A stretch of 64,000 nucleotides of DNA, taken from positions 806,001 through 870,000 of the forward strand of contig NZ_LUAX01000007.1 in NCBI RefSeq assembly GCF_001695575.1, written 5' to 3'. Position 1 is the first letter of the stretch; the number at the start of each line of letters is the position of its first letter. The DNA comes from Vibrio europaeus. Lineage in GTDB: Bacteria; Pseudomonadota; Gammaproteobacteria; Enterobacterales; Vibrionaceae. Below, in pieces: positions 17,675 through 26,812 of the stretch. The notes beneath the pieces were generated by a model, which saw nothing but the letters and a program-made list of their open reading frames with translations, ran no database searches and was not told the DNA's origin. A program made the translations under genes and the position numbers.

Positions 17675-18148
17675 ATGCCAAATATCGTTTTAAGCCGTAT
17701 TGATGAGCGCCTAGTACACGGTCAAGTAGGTGTGCAATGGGTAGGATTTGCCGACGCCAACATTATCGTCGTGGTCAATGATGAAGTCGCCGAAGACAGC
17801 ATCCAACAAAACCTGATGGAAATGGTGTTGGCTGATGGAATCGCCATCCGTTTTTGGTCGGTGCAAAAGACCATCGATACGATTCACAAAGCCGCAGATC
17901 GTCAACGCATTCTATTGGTTTGCCGCACACCAAAAGACTTCCGTCAATTGGTCGCTGGTGGCGTACCAATTAGCAATATTAACGTAGGAAATATGCACTA
18001 CGTGGAAGGAAAGAAACAAATTGCCAAAACGGTTTCAGTTGACGCTGAAGATGTGGCGGAGTTTGAACAACTAAAAGCGTTAGGGGTGACATGCACCATT
18101 CAAGGTGTCCCCACTGAAAGCGCGACAGACATCTTTACTCTTATCTAA
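17675..18148 (+). CDS. agaV: PTS EIIB, mannose-family, GalNAc-type
   Basis: A protein of 157 residues. The start MPNIVLSRIDERLVHGQV contains the phosphorylated His of mannose-family IIB (His-15) in the DERLVHGQV motif. It takes phosphate from IIA and passes it to the sugar during uptake through IIC-IID. The assignment to N-acetylgalactosamine comes from the neighbours (agaS, agaA, kbaY). AAGGAAAT precedes the ATG. Confidence 0.92.
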   Translation: MPNIVLSRIDERLVHGQVGVQWVGFADANIIVVVNDEVAEDSIQQNLMEMVLADGIAIRFWSVQKTIDTIHKAADRQRILLVCRTPKDFRQLVAGGVPISNINVGNMHYVEGKKQIAKTVSVDAEDVAEFEQLKALGVTCTIQGVPTESATDIFTLI

Positions 18149-18165
18149 CAATAAGGACATCAATC

Positions 18166-18942
18166 ATGGAAATAGGACTCTTACAGGCGTTGATGCTCGG
18201 CATCTTAGCCTTCTTTGCTGGCCTAGATTTATTTAACGGTCTCACTCACTTCCACCGACCGGTAGTACTTGGTCCGTTGGTCGGCCTAATCTTAGGCGAC
18301 TTGCAAACAGGCATCTTAGTCGGTGGTACGCTAGAACTGATTTGGATGGGTCTAGCCCCTCTTGCGGGAGCTCAGCCACCAAACGTTATCATTGGTACTA
18401 TTGTAGGTACGGCTTTCGCCATCACCACTCAAGTAGAGCCTAATGTCGCGGTTGGTGTCGCAGTACCCTTTGCCGTTGCGGTACAGATGGGTATCACTCT
18501 ACTTTTCTCAGCAATGTCGGCGGTTATGTCTAAGTGTGATGAGTATGCACAAGACGCAGATACCGATGGTATTGAACGCGTGAACTATATGGCGCTTGCT
18601 GTACTGGGCTCTTTCTACTTCTTTTGCGCCTTCTTACCTGTTTACCTTGGCGCTGAACACGCTGGAAAAATCGTCGAAGTACTCCCTAAAGATCTGATTG
18701 ATGGCCTAGGTGTGGCTGGCGGCATCATGCCTGCAATCGGTTTTGCAGTACTGATGAAGATCATGATGAAAAATGCCTACATCCCTTACTTCATCCTTGG
18801 CTTTGTGGCAGCAGCGTGGATTGAACTACCAATCTTAGCGATTGCAGCAGCGGCAACGGCTATGGCGATCATCGACTTTATGCGTAAAACAGAACCAACC
18901 CCTGTAACGGCTCCAGCTGAGGACTTTGAAGATGGAATCTAA
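18166..18942 (+). CDS. agaW: PTS EIIC, mannose-family, GalNAc-type
   Basis: An integral membrane protein of 258 residues with several hydrophobic segments. The family-typical PVVLGPLVGLILGDLQTG and ELIWMGLAPLAGAQPPN stretches lie near residues 33-75. With IID it forms the inner-membrane channel that binds and moves the sugar. It starts 18 bases after agaV and overlaps the IID gene by 11 bases. Confidence 0.92.
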   Translation: MEIGLLQALMLGILAFFAGLDLFNGLTHFHRPVVLGPLVGLILGDLQTGILVGGTLELIWMGLAPLAGAQPPNVIIGTIVGTAFAITTQVEPNVAVGVAVPFAVAVQMGITLLFSAMSAVMSKCDEYAQDADTDGIERVNYMALAVLGSFYFFCAFLPVYLGAEHAGKIVEVLPKDLIDGLGVAGGIMPAIGFAVLMKIMMKNAYIPYFILGFVAAAWIELPILAIAAAATAMAIIDFMRKTEPTPVTAPAEDFEDGI

Positions 18943-19816
18943 TGTAAGCAACGAACTCGACCTTCGCAGCCGCAATGCTGATGTACAACCGGCTCCTGGT
19001 GTGGCTCAAGATGAATACGAGAATAAAGAAATTGGTGCTGAGCTGACTAAGGCAGACATCAACCGCATGGCATGGCGCTCGCTATTGCTCCAAGCCTCTT
19101 TCAACTACGAACGTATGCAAGCTTCAGGTTGGCTCTACGGCCTACTACCTGCGCTGAAGAAGATTCACACCAACAAAGCGGACCTATCAAAAGCGATGCA
19201 AGGTCACATGGGCTTCTTCAATACTCACCCATTCTTGGTCACTTTCGTGATGGGAATTGTGCTGGCGATGGAACGTTCAAAGCAGAACATCAACAGTATC
19301 CAAAGTACCAAGATTGCCGTCGGTGCCCCAATGGGCGGGATCGGTGATGCGATGTTCTGGTTAACCCTATTACCTATCTGTGGTGGCATCGGCGCTGACC
19401 TTGCACTGCAGGGCTCAATTATGGGGGCGGTGTTCTTCTTCGTACTGTTCAACGTGGTGCACTTCGGTCTACGTTTCGGTCTTGCGCATTACGCCTACCG
19501 TATGGGTGTGGCCGCGATTCCGGTGATTAAAGCCAACACCAAAAAGGTTGGTCACGCCGCTTCTATGGTCGGTATGACAGTTATCGGTGCCTTGGTTGCA
19601 ACTTATGTTCGTCTATCAACTACTGCTGAGATCACCGCCGGTGATGCCGTAGTGAAACTCCAAGCTGATGTTATCGACAAATTGATGCCAGCTTTCTTAC
19701 CACTGGTTTACACCCTAGTGATGTACGCCTTGGTCAAGCGTGGTTGGAGCCCACTCAAACTTATTGGCATTACCGTAGCACTCGGTGTTGTCGGTCGCTT
19801 CATGGGCTTCCTATAA
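18932..19816 (+). CDS. agaE: PTS EIID, mannose-family, GalNAc-type
   Basis: A protein of 294 residues. Typical IID stretches are SLLLQASFNYERMQASGW, HMGFFNTHPF and GAPMGGIGDAMFW, followed by C-terminal membrane segments. It pairs with IIC in the membrane. I chose the ATG at 18932, inside the end of agaW, because TGAGGAC lies eight bases before it; an in-frame TTG at 18926 is the only alternative nearby. The N-terminal 45 residues are longer and more acidic than in many IID proteins. Confidence 0.92.
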   Translation: MESNVSNELDLRSRNADVQPAPGVAQDEYENKEIGAELTKADINRMAWRSLLLQASFNYERMQASGWLYGLLPALKKIHTNKADLSKAMQGHMGFFNTHPFLVTFVMGIVLAMERSKQNINSIQSTKIAVGAPMGGIGDAMFWLTLLPICGGIGADLALQGSIMGAVFFFVLFNVVHFGLRFGLAHYAYRMGVAAIPVIKANTKKVGHAASMVGMTVIGALVATYVRLSTTAEITAGDAVVKLQADVIDKLMPAFLPLVYTLVMYALVKRGWSPLKLIGITVALGVVGRFMGFL

Positions 19817-19840
19817 GCTTTACGTTCGACAGCAGAACAA

Positions 19841-19862
19841 TGGGGCTGGGTAGCTAGCCCCA
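19841..19862 (+). other. Intercistronic stem-loop in the GalNAc operon
   Basis: TGGGGCT and AGCCCCA form a seven-pair GC-rich stem with an eight-base loop and no T tract. It lies between the IID and IIA genes, 15 bases before the IIA start. It could stabilise the upstream message or tune IIA expression rather than end transcription. Confidence 0.6.
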
Positions 19863-19876
19863 ATAAGGAAAGAGAA

Positions 19877-20317
19877 ATGATTGCAGTAATTTTATCGGGT
19901 CATGGCGGTTTTGCCTCAGGTCTAGCGAAAGCGGTATTTCAAGTGATTGGTGAACAACCTCAGTTTAAGTTTATCGACTTCCCAGAAGAGGCGACCACAC
20001 CACAGCTTGAAGCCGCGATGCGTGAAGCGGTGGCAGAGATTGACTCTGGCGAAGGGATTGTCTTTTTGACTGACCTACTAGGCGGCACGCCATTTCGCAC
20101 CGCATCACTGATAAGCCAAGAGCGTGATGACGTTCAAGTCGTGACGGGCACCAACATGCAGATGGCGGCTGAAATGTTGCTTGAGCGCGATGAATTGAAC
20201 CTGACCGAGTTTCGTGATCAAGCGGTTGAATGTGGTCATCGGGGCATTACTTCATTGGCGGCTGAAATGGCGCTCAAAGCAAAACAAGAAGCAGTGGTAG
20301 AAGAAGATGGTATCTGA
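19877..20317 (+). CDS. agaF: PTS EIIA, mannose-family, GalNAc-type
   Basis: A protein of 146 residues. The phosphorylated His is in the start segment MIAVILSGHGGFASGL (His-9), and DLLGGTPF near residue 69 is the family's second signature. It accepts phosphate from HPr and gives it to the IIB protein. AAGGAAAG precedes the ATG. Its 3' end overlaps agaA by 11 bases. Confidence 0.92.
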   Translation: MIAVILSGHGGFASGLAKAVFQVIGEQPQFKFIDFPEEATTPQLEAAMREAVAEIDSGEGIVFLTDLLGGTPFRTASLISQERDDVQVVTGTNMQMAAEMLLERDELNLTEFRDQAVECGHRGITSLAAEMALKAKQEAVVEEDGI

Positions 20318-21512
20318 GCACAGTGTGACGCGATGCCGTTATCGAGTGCAGCGCATATTACACGGCGAGACTTGGTTAGACGACGCAGTCATTGAGGTCG
20401 ATGACCAAGGCATAATTATTACGATCGAAGCGTATGATGCCAAGCGACATGCCAGCTCGATTGATTTGGGCACATTGAGCTTACTTCCTGGCTTGATTGA
20501 TAGCCATGTTCATGGTGCTAGAGGGTGTGACGTAATGGACGCAAGCCATGACAGCTTAGACACCATGTCACGCTACTTCGCCAGCCTTGGGGTGACGGCT
20601 TTCGTTGCTACCACAGTAACTGCACCTGTGGCGAAAATCCGCGCAGCATTACAACAAGTGGCCATTAGCAAACGCCAAGGTGTAGCGGGTGCAGAAATTC
20701 TTGGCGCATATCTCGAAGGGCCTTACTTCACCGAGAAAAATCGCGGTGCACACCCAACCAACTGGTTTCGCAGTCTATCGACTGAGGAGCTAGATAGCTG
20801 GATTTCATACAGCGACAACCAATTGATTACGGTCGCGTTGGCACCAGAAAAAGCAGGCGCACTCGACGCGATTCGCTATTTAGATAAGCAGGGCATCAAG
20901 GTGATGCTCGGGCATTCTGATGCCAGTTATGACCAAGTACAGAAGGCGATGGACGCTGGCGCTAGTGGTATTGTTCACTGCTACAACGGCATGCGTGGTC
21001 TCCATCACCGCGACCCCGGTGTGGTCGGGGCTGGGTTAGTCAATTCGAACTGCTATGTCGAGATGATTGCTGATGGACACCATGTCCATCCAGCAGCAAT
21101 TGATGTCGCTCATCGTTGCTGTGGCAGTCGCTTGACCTTAATCACAGATGCAATGAGCGCCACAGGCATGCCCGATGGCGACTATACGCTTGGTGAATAC
21201 ACAGTACAGATGAAACAGGGCGTGGTCACCACAGATAATGGTGGTTTAGCCGGGAGCACATTAACGTTACCGCGCGCAGTTCAAAACATTCAAAAGTGGC
21301 TCAAATTACCACTTGAGCAAGCATGGTTGATGGCGTCGCTCTCGCCCGCTCAGTCACTTGGCTTGCAACAACAGTTAGGCAGCTTAGAAGTGGGCAAACG
21401 CGCTTCTATGGTCGCTATTCAATCAGATTTCTCAATTGTAAAAACTTGGGTTAACGGACGTCTTGTTTTTGAGGCTGAGTCAGTACCAAGTCAGGAGGCT
21501 TTATGTATCTAA
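20307..21512 (+). CDS. agaA: N-acetylgalactosamine-6-phosphate deacetylase
   Basis: An amidohydrolase of 401 residues, related to NagA. It removes acetate from GalNAc-6-phosphate in the cytoplasm. The metal motif is LIDSHVHGARG (about 67-77), EGPYFTEKNRGAHP holds the conserved Glu, LGHSDASY and VHCYNGM hold the metal or substrate His residues, and ITDAMSATGMPDG holds the catalytic Asp. The gene overlaps both agaF and kbaY, so it is translated within the operon. Context distinguishes it from a GlcNAc-6-P deacetylase. Confidence 0.93.
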   Translation: MVSEHSVTRCRYRVQRILHGETWLDDAVIEVDDQGIIITIEAYDAKRHASSIDLGTLSLLPGLIDSHVHGARGCDVMDASHDSLDTMSRYFASLGVTAFVATTVTAPVAKIRAALQQVAISKRQGVAGAEILGAYLEGPYFTEKNRGAHPTNWFRSLSTEELDSWISYSDNQLITVALAPEKAGALDAIRYLDKQGIKVMLGHSDASYDQVQKAMDAGASGIVHCYNGMRGLHHRDPGVVGAGLVNSNCYVEMIADGHHVHPAAIDVAHRCCGSRLTLITDAMSATGMPDGDYTLGEYTVQMKQGVVTTDNGGLAGSTLTLPRAVQNIQKWLKLPLEQAWLMASLSPAQSLGLQQQLGSLEVGKRASMVAIQSDFSIVKTWVNGRLVFEAESVPSQEALCI

Positions 21513-22357
21513 TTTCTTCTCGCGAAATGCTAAAACGTGCTCAGCAAGGTGGCTATGCGGTTCCTGCATTTAATATTCATAACTTAGAAACCGTACAAGT
21601 CATCGTTGAAACAGCTTCAGAGATGGGATCTCCGGTTATTCTTGCTGGCACACCGGGCACTTACGATTATGCTGGCACAGACTACTTAATCAGTATCTGT
21701 AAAGAAGCGGCGCACAAGCACTCAATCCCACTCGTGTTGCACCTAGATCATCATGAAGATCTGCAAGATATTCGTAATAAAGTCGATCACGGTATTCGTT
21801 CAGTAATGATCGATGGTTCTCACTATGCGTTTGATCAAAACATTGAGATTGTTCGTTCTGTCGTGCAGTACTGTAACCGCTTCGACGCCAGCGTAGAGGC
21901 TGAGTTGGGACGTTTAGGTGGTCAAGAAGATGACTTGATCGTAGACAGTGCCGATGCGCTGATGACAGATCCTGCCTCAGCCGCAGAGTTTGTTCGTCGC
22001 ACAGGCATTGATTCACTCGCGGTGGCGATTGGTACGGCGCACGGTCTATACAAAGCAGATCCTAAGCTCGACTTTGACCGCCTAGAGAAAATTCGCTCGG
22101 TAGTGGATATTCCCCTTGTTCTGCATGGTGCTTCAGGTGTACCTGATGAGATGGTACGCCGCTGCATTGAGCTTGGGGTATGTAAAGTTAACGTGGCCAC
22201 TGAATTGAAGATTGCCTTCTCTGATGCGGTGAAACAGCATTTTGCGGAGAACCCAAATGCCAACGACCCTCGCAAGTACATTACTCCAGGAAAAGCTGCA
22301 ATGAAGAAGGTGGTCATGGACAAGATTCATATGTGTGGCAGCGAAGGTAAGCTGTAG
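21503..22357 (+). CDS. kbaY: Class II D-tagatose-1,6-bisphosphate aldolase, catalytic subunit
   Basis: A protein of 284 residues. LVLHLDHHEDL has the catalytic Asp and zinc His, EAELGRLGG is the family Glu loop, AIGTAHGLY holds a second zinc His, and LVLHGASGVPDE holds the third. It splits tagatose-1,6-bisphosphate into dihydroxyacetone phosphate and glyceraldehyde-3-phosphate, completing GalNAc breakdown. It overlaps agaA by ten bases, is the last gene of the operon, and is followed by a terminator. Confidence 0.94.
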   Translation: MYLISSREMLKRAQQGGYAVPAFNIHNLETVQVIVETASEMGSPVILAGTPGTYDYAGTDYLISICKEAAHKHSIPLVLHLDHHEDLQDIRNKVDHGIRSVMIDGSHYAFDQNIEIVRSVVQYCNRFDASVEAELGRLGGQEDDLIVDSADALMTDPASAAEFVRRTGIDSLAVAIGTAHGLYKADPKLDFDRLEKIRSVVDIPLVLHGASGVPDEMVRRCIELGVCKVNVATELKIAFSDAVKQHFAENPNANDPRKYITPGKAAMKKVVMDKIHMCGSEGKL

Positions 22358-22403
22358 TTTGAAATCAATTTGGTAAACTCGCCCCCTATAGTTGTGTTTA
22401 CCT

Positions 22404-22430
22404 AGGTGCTAGGCTTTCTAGCACCTTTTT
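22404..22430 (+). terminator. Terminator of the GalNAc operon
   Basis: AGGTGCTAG and CTAGCACCT form a nine-pair stem with a five-base loop and a T run, 46 bases after the kbaY stop. Confidence 0.88.
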
Positions 22431-22475
22431 ATGTTCTTGTTCACTTAAAACGTGCTTGATTGCTCTATAACTGGC

Positions 22476-24467
22476 TTATAGCCCTTTCATATATTGCGCA
22501 TTCGCTGTTGGTTGAATAATGTGGTTTAGCCTCTCAGTGTGTTTACTGCATTGCTGCTCTAGCAATGCTATGAACGCATCAATAAGTTCTGGTTTACTGG
22601 CTGTTACTTGTGTTTCGGTTTGAATATCGCGCAGGTCGATCAACACATCAGTGAACAGTTGTGGTAAGTCTTGCAATACTTGTAGGTTCAATACGTTGTG
22701 TTCACTGTAGATTGAGTTGTGGCTACCCTTTTGTTTTTGCACTACGTACGGGTTGTCTTTGAGATTAATGATAGATGTACGTTTGTCACAACGCTTCAAA
22801 CAACCTTTATTCACTTTGATCTTGCGGCAGCCTTCGGTCTGTTGGAACAAACATTGGCGGCTAGTCAGCAGTGTATTTGGGTGGTAGATGCTGTAGTAGC
22901 TGCGCATGTTTTGCGGACGCTTAATATGGCGCATCTGCTTCGTGTTCAACTCATTGGAGATAAATGCGCCGCTTGCGGCAAACTCTTGTTGTAAACACTT
23001 GAATGAGTAAGAGTTGACCGTATTCATCTGCGGGCCTGCGATCCAACCCAACCCAAGTTCTTGAGCCAAAATGCCCACACCAGAGTTGTTAGTGATCGAG
23101 ATCGCGGGTTTTACTGTCTCTAACAGTGTGCGTGCAGCTTGGTAATCGTCACCAATCAGAATCGCGGGAAACCAAGGTTTTAACTGCGGGTTTGCTTGGA
23201 ACAACTCGATCATTGCATTAAGTTCAGCCGCCAGTCCCATCGGCAGCTGAAAATAGACGTCTACTTCAGGGTATTCGCACAGTACAGCGTCTTGTGGTGA
23301 TGAGATCAATACCGATAACTTTGGCGCTCCTTGACGCACTTCTGGTTGAGGCAGTGGCGGCAACGTAGGTACATCAATCGCACCTTTTAGGCTGTTAGCA
23401 GCGGCTTGCGTTGCAGTGACATCAAAGTCTTGGGTCTTTTCAGCTACTTTCTCGATGATTGCTGTTTTGTCGTCGTAGAGTTTTTTCTTCACAACTTGCA
23501 CATCGTCCGCGGATTCGCATTTGTAGATTTTCGAAAAGTGTTTCACCGCATGGTCTCGGGGATTGTCGATGTACATTGCTTTACCGAAGTCGCCTTGCAA
23601 AAACGCATTGGAGAAATCGCGGTTGAAGACGGTGTACAGTTCCGTGGTGTCGTTCGACAGTTCTACGCCATCGCACAAGCGATCAATCTGTTTACGCCAG
23701 TTGTCGACCACGGTGTAAACGTAGTGAGACTTCTTGATGCGGCCTTCCACTTTCAACGAATACACGCCGGCATCCGCAAGCGCTGCCAAATCGCCAAAGG
23801 CCGAGTTGTCTTTCATATTGAGTGGGTAGCTGTTACCGGTTTTGGTGGTTTGGTACTCTTCACGACAAGGTTGACTGCATCGCCCACGGTTGCCTGACGC
23901 GCCATTACGCGCGGAGCTGATGTAGCATATACCCGAGAAACCAATGCAGTATGAGCCGTGGACAAACACTTCCATCATTACATCATGCTCACGACCAAAC
24001 TGAGCTAAATGCTTAATCTCACGGATGTTCAGCTCGCGCGATAGATTGACGCGACTTACCGTCAACCGATTGAGAAACAGAATCTGCCCCTCGTTATGGG
24101 TGTTGAGCTGAGTTGAGGCGTGTAGATCTAAATCAGGAAAATAGTTTTTGAGAATGTAGGCCAAACCAAGGTCTTGCACGATCACGCCATCAATCGCCGT
24201 GGTGTTCAATTGACTAAGCAAGCGCACAATAGCTGGAATTTCGCTTTCTAGAATCAACACGTTGAGAGTCAGGAAGATCTTACAGTTGTGCTGATGCGCA
24301 AGCTGTAATACGCCATTCAAGTTATCTAAGGTGAGGTTGGTGGCTCGGTTACGTGCATTGAAGCGGTCTAAGCCACAATAGATAGCATCCGCCCCGGCGG
24401 CAATGGCCGCTTTAATAGAATCTAAATCCCCGCCTGGTGCCAATAACTCAAATTGATCGCGTGTCAC
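22476..24467 (-). CDS. rlhA: U32-family protein, 23S rRNA 5-hydroxycytidine synthase RlhA
   Basis: A protein of 663 residues, near the 653 of E. coli RlhA (formerly YdcP). RlhA is needed for 5-hydroxylation of a cytidine in 23S rRNA (C2501 in E. coli). The N-terminal U32 domain starts ELLAPGGDLDSIKAAI, and the U32 signature region is seen around EVFVHGSYCIGFSGIC with the Cys-rich NRGRCSQPCREEY. A long C-terminal domain contains further Cys motifs (CLFQQTEGCRKIKVNKGC). These Cys residues fit the iron-sulphur requirement of the family. It is a single gene, convergent with the GalNAc operon. Confidence 0.9.
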   Translation of the reverse strand: MTRDQFELLAPGGDLDSIKAAIAAGADAIYCGLDRFNARNRATNLTLDNLNGVLQLAHQHNCKIFLTLNVLILESEIPAIVRLLSQLNTTAIDGVIVQDLGLAYILKNYFPDLDLHASTQLNTHNEGQILFLNRLTVSRVNLSRELNIREIKHLAQFGREHDVMMEVFVHGSYCIGFSGICYISSARNGASGNRGRCSQPCREEYQTTKTGNSYPLNMKDNSAFGDLAALADAGVYSLKVEGRIKKSHYVYTVVDNWRKQIDRLCDGVELSNDTTELYTVFNRDFSNAFLQGDFGKAMYIDNPRDHAVKHFSKIYKCESADDVQVVKKKLYDDKTAIIEKVAEKTQDFDVTATQAAANSLKGAIDVPTLPPLPQPEVRQGAPKLSVLISSPQDAVLCEYPEVDVYFQLPMGLAAELNAMIELFQANPQLKPWFPAILIGDDYQAARTLLETVKPAISITNNSGVGILAQELGLGWIAGPQMNTVNSYSFKCLQQEFAASGAFISNELNTKQMRHIKRPQNMRSYYSIYHPNTLLTSRQCLFQQTEGCRKIKVNKGCLKRCDKRTSIINLKDNPYVVQKQKGSHNSIYSEHNVLNLQVLQDLPQLFTDVLIDLRDIQTETQVTASKPELIDAFIALLEQQCSKHTERLNHIIQPTANAQYMKGL

Positions 24468-24612
24468 TACTTATCTCTTACTCAATAAAATAGGAGCGGT
24501 ATTTTACGGAGATAAAAAGTGTGATCTAGCGCTGATTAAGCCTTTGTTAATCTGCATCAATTAATTTGTCTTCTAAGGCGAGATTTCAATTATTGGTTGC
24601 AATTACATCGAA

Positions 24613-24648
24613 TTGCTTTAGTGTTATACCTATGTATAACACTAAAGC
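24613..24648 (+). promoter_or_regulatory. Promoter with perfect 14-bp-arm operator for the GntR/ABC operon
   Basis: GCTTTAGTGTTATA (24615-24628) and TATAACACTAAAGC (24635-24648) are exact inverted arms separated by six bases. A plausible promoter overlaps it: TTGCTT (24613-24618) and TATAAC (24635-24640) with a 16-base spacer. A repressor bound here would block RNA polymerase. YtrA-type GntR regulators typically control their own operon this way. Confidence 0.85.
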
Positions 24649-24669
24649 GCAATTGATAAGGCAAGCTTC

Positions 24670-25041
24670 ATGACAGATTGGAACGAAACGCAGCCTATCT
24701 TTCGTCAACTAGCGGATCGAATTACAGAGCAAATCCTGCAAGGTATTTGGAACGAAGGAGAGGCATTACCTTCGGTTCGAGCCGTCGCAGGAGATTTGAA
24801 AATCAACCACATCACTGTGATGAAAGGTTATCAGCTACTGGTGGATGAAGGTCTCGTAGAAAAAAAACGCGGTCAGGGAATGTTCGTGGCACACGGCGCA
24901 CTGAGTCAGTTAAAGGCGTCGCAAAAACAGGATTTTATTCAGCAGCAGATCCCGTCAATTGCGGTGAAATTGCAGCAGCTAGACATTCCACTTCAAGAAT
25001 TTATTGAGCAGTTAACACTGCACGTTGAGGGCAAACAATGA
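24670..25041 (+). CDS. GntR-family regulator, YtrA subfamily
   Basis: A protein of 123 residues, consisting of a winged helix-turn-helix (residues about 8-75, with LPSVRAVAGDLKINHITVMKGYQLL and the GLVEKKRGQGMFV wing) and a short helical tail, without the large effector domain of other GntR members. This is the YtrA layout, normally encoded with an ABC exporter. It probably represses its operon by binding the palindrome at 24615-24648. Its end overlaps the ATPase start by four bases. Confidence 0.9.
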   Translation: MTDWNETQPIFRQLADRITEQILQGIWNEGEALPSVRAVAGDLKINHITVMKGYQLLVDEGLVEKKRGQGMFVAHGALSQLKASQKQDFIQQQIPSIAVKLQQLDIPLQEFIEQLTLHVEGKQ

Positions 25042-25907
25042 GCGTATTAATTGAAGCTCGGCAGGTAACCAAGCACTACTCAGGTCGAGTTAAAGAGCAA
25101 GGCGAAGCGATTAAAAACATTAGCTTTGAACTCAAAGCGGGACAAGTCCTCGGTTTGCTTGGTCACAATGGGGCAGGTAAATCGACCTTGATTAAAAGCC
25201 TGCTAGGTGCTCACGACTATCAGGGTGATATTCAAGTACTGGGGCTTGAGCCTATCTCACAGCGCGCCAAGGTGATGGAGCATCTGTCTTATATTTCAGA
25301 TGTTAACGTGTTACCTGACTGGATGACAGTAAGACAAATTCTTCGTTATACCGCCGGTGTTCACCCAAGTTTCGATGTGAACAAAGCGCGTGCTGTACTT
25401 GAGAAAACCGACATCAAGCTTAAGAGCAAAATCAAATCGCTCTCAAAAGGCATGAAGGTACAGCTACATCTTGCGATTGTGATTTCGACCGACACCAAAG
25501 TATTGATTCTCGATGAGCCGACCCTCGGCTTGGATCTTGTTTACAGAGATACCTTTTATCGCCATCTTCTTGAATGGTTTCATGATGGAGAGCGTGCCCT
25601 GATTATCGCTAGCCATGAGGTGTCTGAGATTGAACACCTGCTAACCGATGTGTTGATCCTTAAGCATGGTCAAGCAGTGTTGCAATCGTCGATGGAGAAC
25701 ATTGCCGAAGACTACGTGATCGTAGAAACCAACGATGAACAACGCGCACAAATGGAAGCGCTGAAACCGCTTTCTAGTGAGCGAGCTCTTGGTAGTACGC
25801 GTTGGCTGATTCGTTCTGAACAAGCGCAACAACTCGACGACGTAGAAAAAATTTACAATGTAAAACTGGCAGATCTGTTCTTGGCTCTACAGAAGGAGGC
25901 AGCGTAA
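25038..25907 (+). CDS. ABC transporter ATP-binding protein (YtrB/CcmA-like)
   Basis: A protein of 289 residues. Walker A is GHNGAGKST (about 42-50), the signature is the variant LSKGMKVQLHLAIV, and Walker B is VLILDEPTLGLD. The SKGM signature instead of SGGQ is seen in drug- and bacitracin-type exporters of this group. Genes overlap on both sides (GntR and permease), so the three are one operon. The substrate is unknown; relatives respond to cell-wall-active antibiotics. Confidence 0.9.
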   Translation: MSVLIEARQVTKHYSGRVKEQGEAIKNISFELKAGQVLGLLGHNGAGKSTLIKSLLGAHDYQGDIQVLGLEPISQRAKVMEHLSYISDVNVLPDWMTVRQILRYTAGVHPSFDVNKARAVLEKTDIKLKSKIKSLSKGMKVQLHLAIVISTDTKVLILDEPTLGLDLVYRDTFYRHLLEWFHDGERALIIASHEVSEIEHLLTDVLILKHGQAVLQSSMENIAEDYVIVETNDEQRAQMEALKPLSSERALGSTRWLIRSEQAQQLDDVEKIYNVKLADLFLALQKEAA

Positions 25908-26737
25908 TGAATCCTTATTTTTATATGCTAGAGAAAGAGTGGCTAGAACATAAAGTAATCACGCGTATTCCTTTAGTGCTGCTCGTGTGTGGTGTGGTGC
26001 TGCTACTCTCGATCTTGATGAATTCGACCATTCAAAGCAATGTCACTTACGAGCTAACGTATGATGTGAATGGCTTCGAATCTGGTTATGAATTAGGCAA
26101 GCAGTTAAGTGGCTTGGCGTTTGGCTTCACTGGCTTTTTGTCGATTCTATTGACCAGCCTTTATTTCCCGAAGACATTACGTAAAGAGCGCCAAGAGGGC
26201 AGTGTGATGTTCTGGCGCAGCATGCCTGTCTCTGACATGACGACACATTTAGTGAAGCTTGGCTTTGGTTTGCTGGTGACACCTATTATTTGCTCGATGT
26301 TAGTAGTGTCTGCTGACTTCTTAATGTGGGTGATTAATCTTGTCATGTCGGAGAAGTTCCCATTGTTCTTCACTGGTGAGTCAATCTTTTACGTCTTTAC
26401 GCATTGGTTTGAGTTTATTGGTCGCATGTGGTTAGTGGGCTTGGCGCTACTGCCGCTCGCAACTTTGGCCATGGCCATTTCTCAGAAGGTTAATTCGCCT
26501 CTGTTAGTTATGGTGATTGGTTTTTACGTGATTAAACTGCTTTCAACCAACCTGCTAGGGACGTACGCCGTGAGTCATTTTTTACAGTCCGTAACGGTCT
26601 TGCCCTTCGATCTACTTATTGAGGGCAATCCACTTGTTGCCTTTGCAAATGTTGGCACCGTTAACTTGGTCATCTACTTTGCATTGGGCGTTTTGGGCTT
26701 GCTGGCAAGCTTGAGATTAAGTCGCTCTGTTGACTAG
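25907..26737 (+). CDS. ABC transporter permease (ABC-2 like)
   Basis: A protein of 276 residues with six predicted membrane segments: about 20-40, 65-90, 110-145, 165-190, 195-225 and 245-270. The layout matches the single-permease partners of YtrA/YtrB-type systems. The stop and start of the ATPase and permease genes share one base. A terminator follows. The function inferred is export or sensing of an envelope-active compound, with no direct evidence for which. Confidence 0.85.
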   Translation: MNPYFYMLEKEWLEHKVITRIPLVLLVCGVVLLLSILMNSTIQSNVTYELTYDVNGFESGYELGKQLSGLAFGFTGFLSILLTSLYFPKTLRKERQEGSVMFWRSMPVSDMTTHLVKLGFGLLVTPIICSMLVVSADFLMWVINLVMSEKFPLFFTGESIFYVFTHWFEFIGRMWLVGLALLPLATLAMAISQKVNSPLLVMVIGFYVIKLLSTNLLGTYAVSHFLQSVTVLPFDLLIEGNPLVAFANVGTVNLVIYFALGVLGLLASLRLSRSVD

Positions 26738-26762
26738 AACGCTTTGACGGTTTGAAAATAAC

Positions 26763-26796
26763 AAAGGCGCTAACGGTTGGTTAGCGCCTTTTTTGT
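26763..26796. terminator. Bidirectional terminator
   Basis: AAAGGCGCTAAC and GTTAGCGCCTTT form a 12-pair stem with a five-base loop, followed by a T tract. It sits between the convergent ABC operon and the RpiR gene. Confidence 0.9.
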
Positions 26797-26812
26797 TTGC
26801 GGTGGATGGCTA

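Noticed and set aside
23406..23897. A long open frame antisense to rlhA
   Set aside because: It lies entirely inside rlhA, has no ribosome binding site and reads as low-complexity hydrophobic or Cys/Val-rich sequence. It is a shadow of the real gene.
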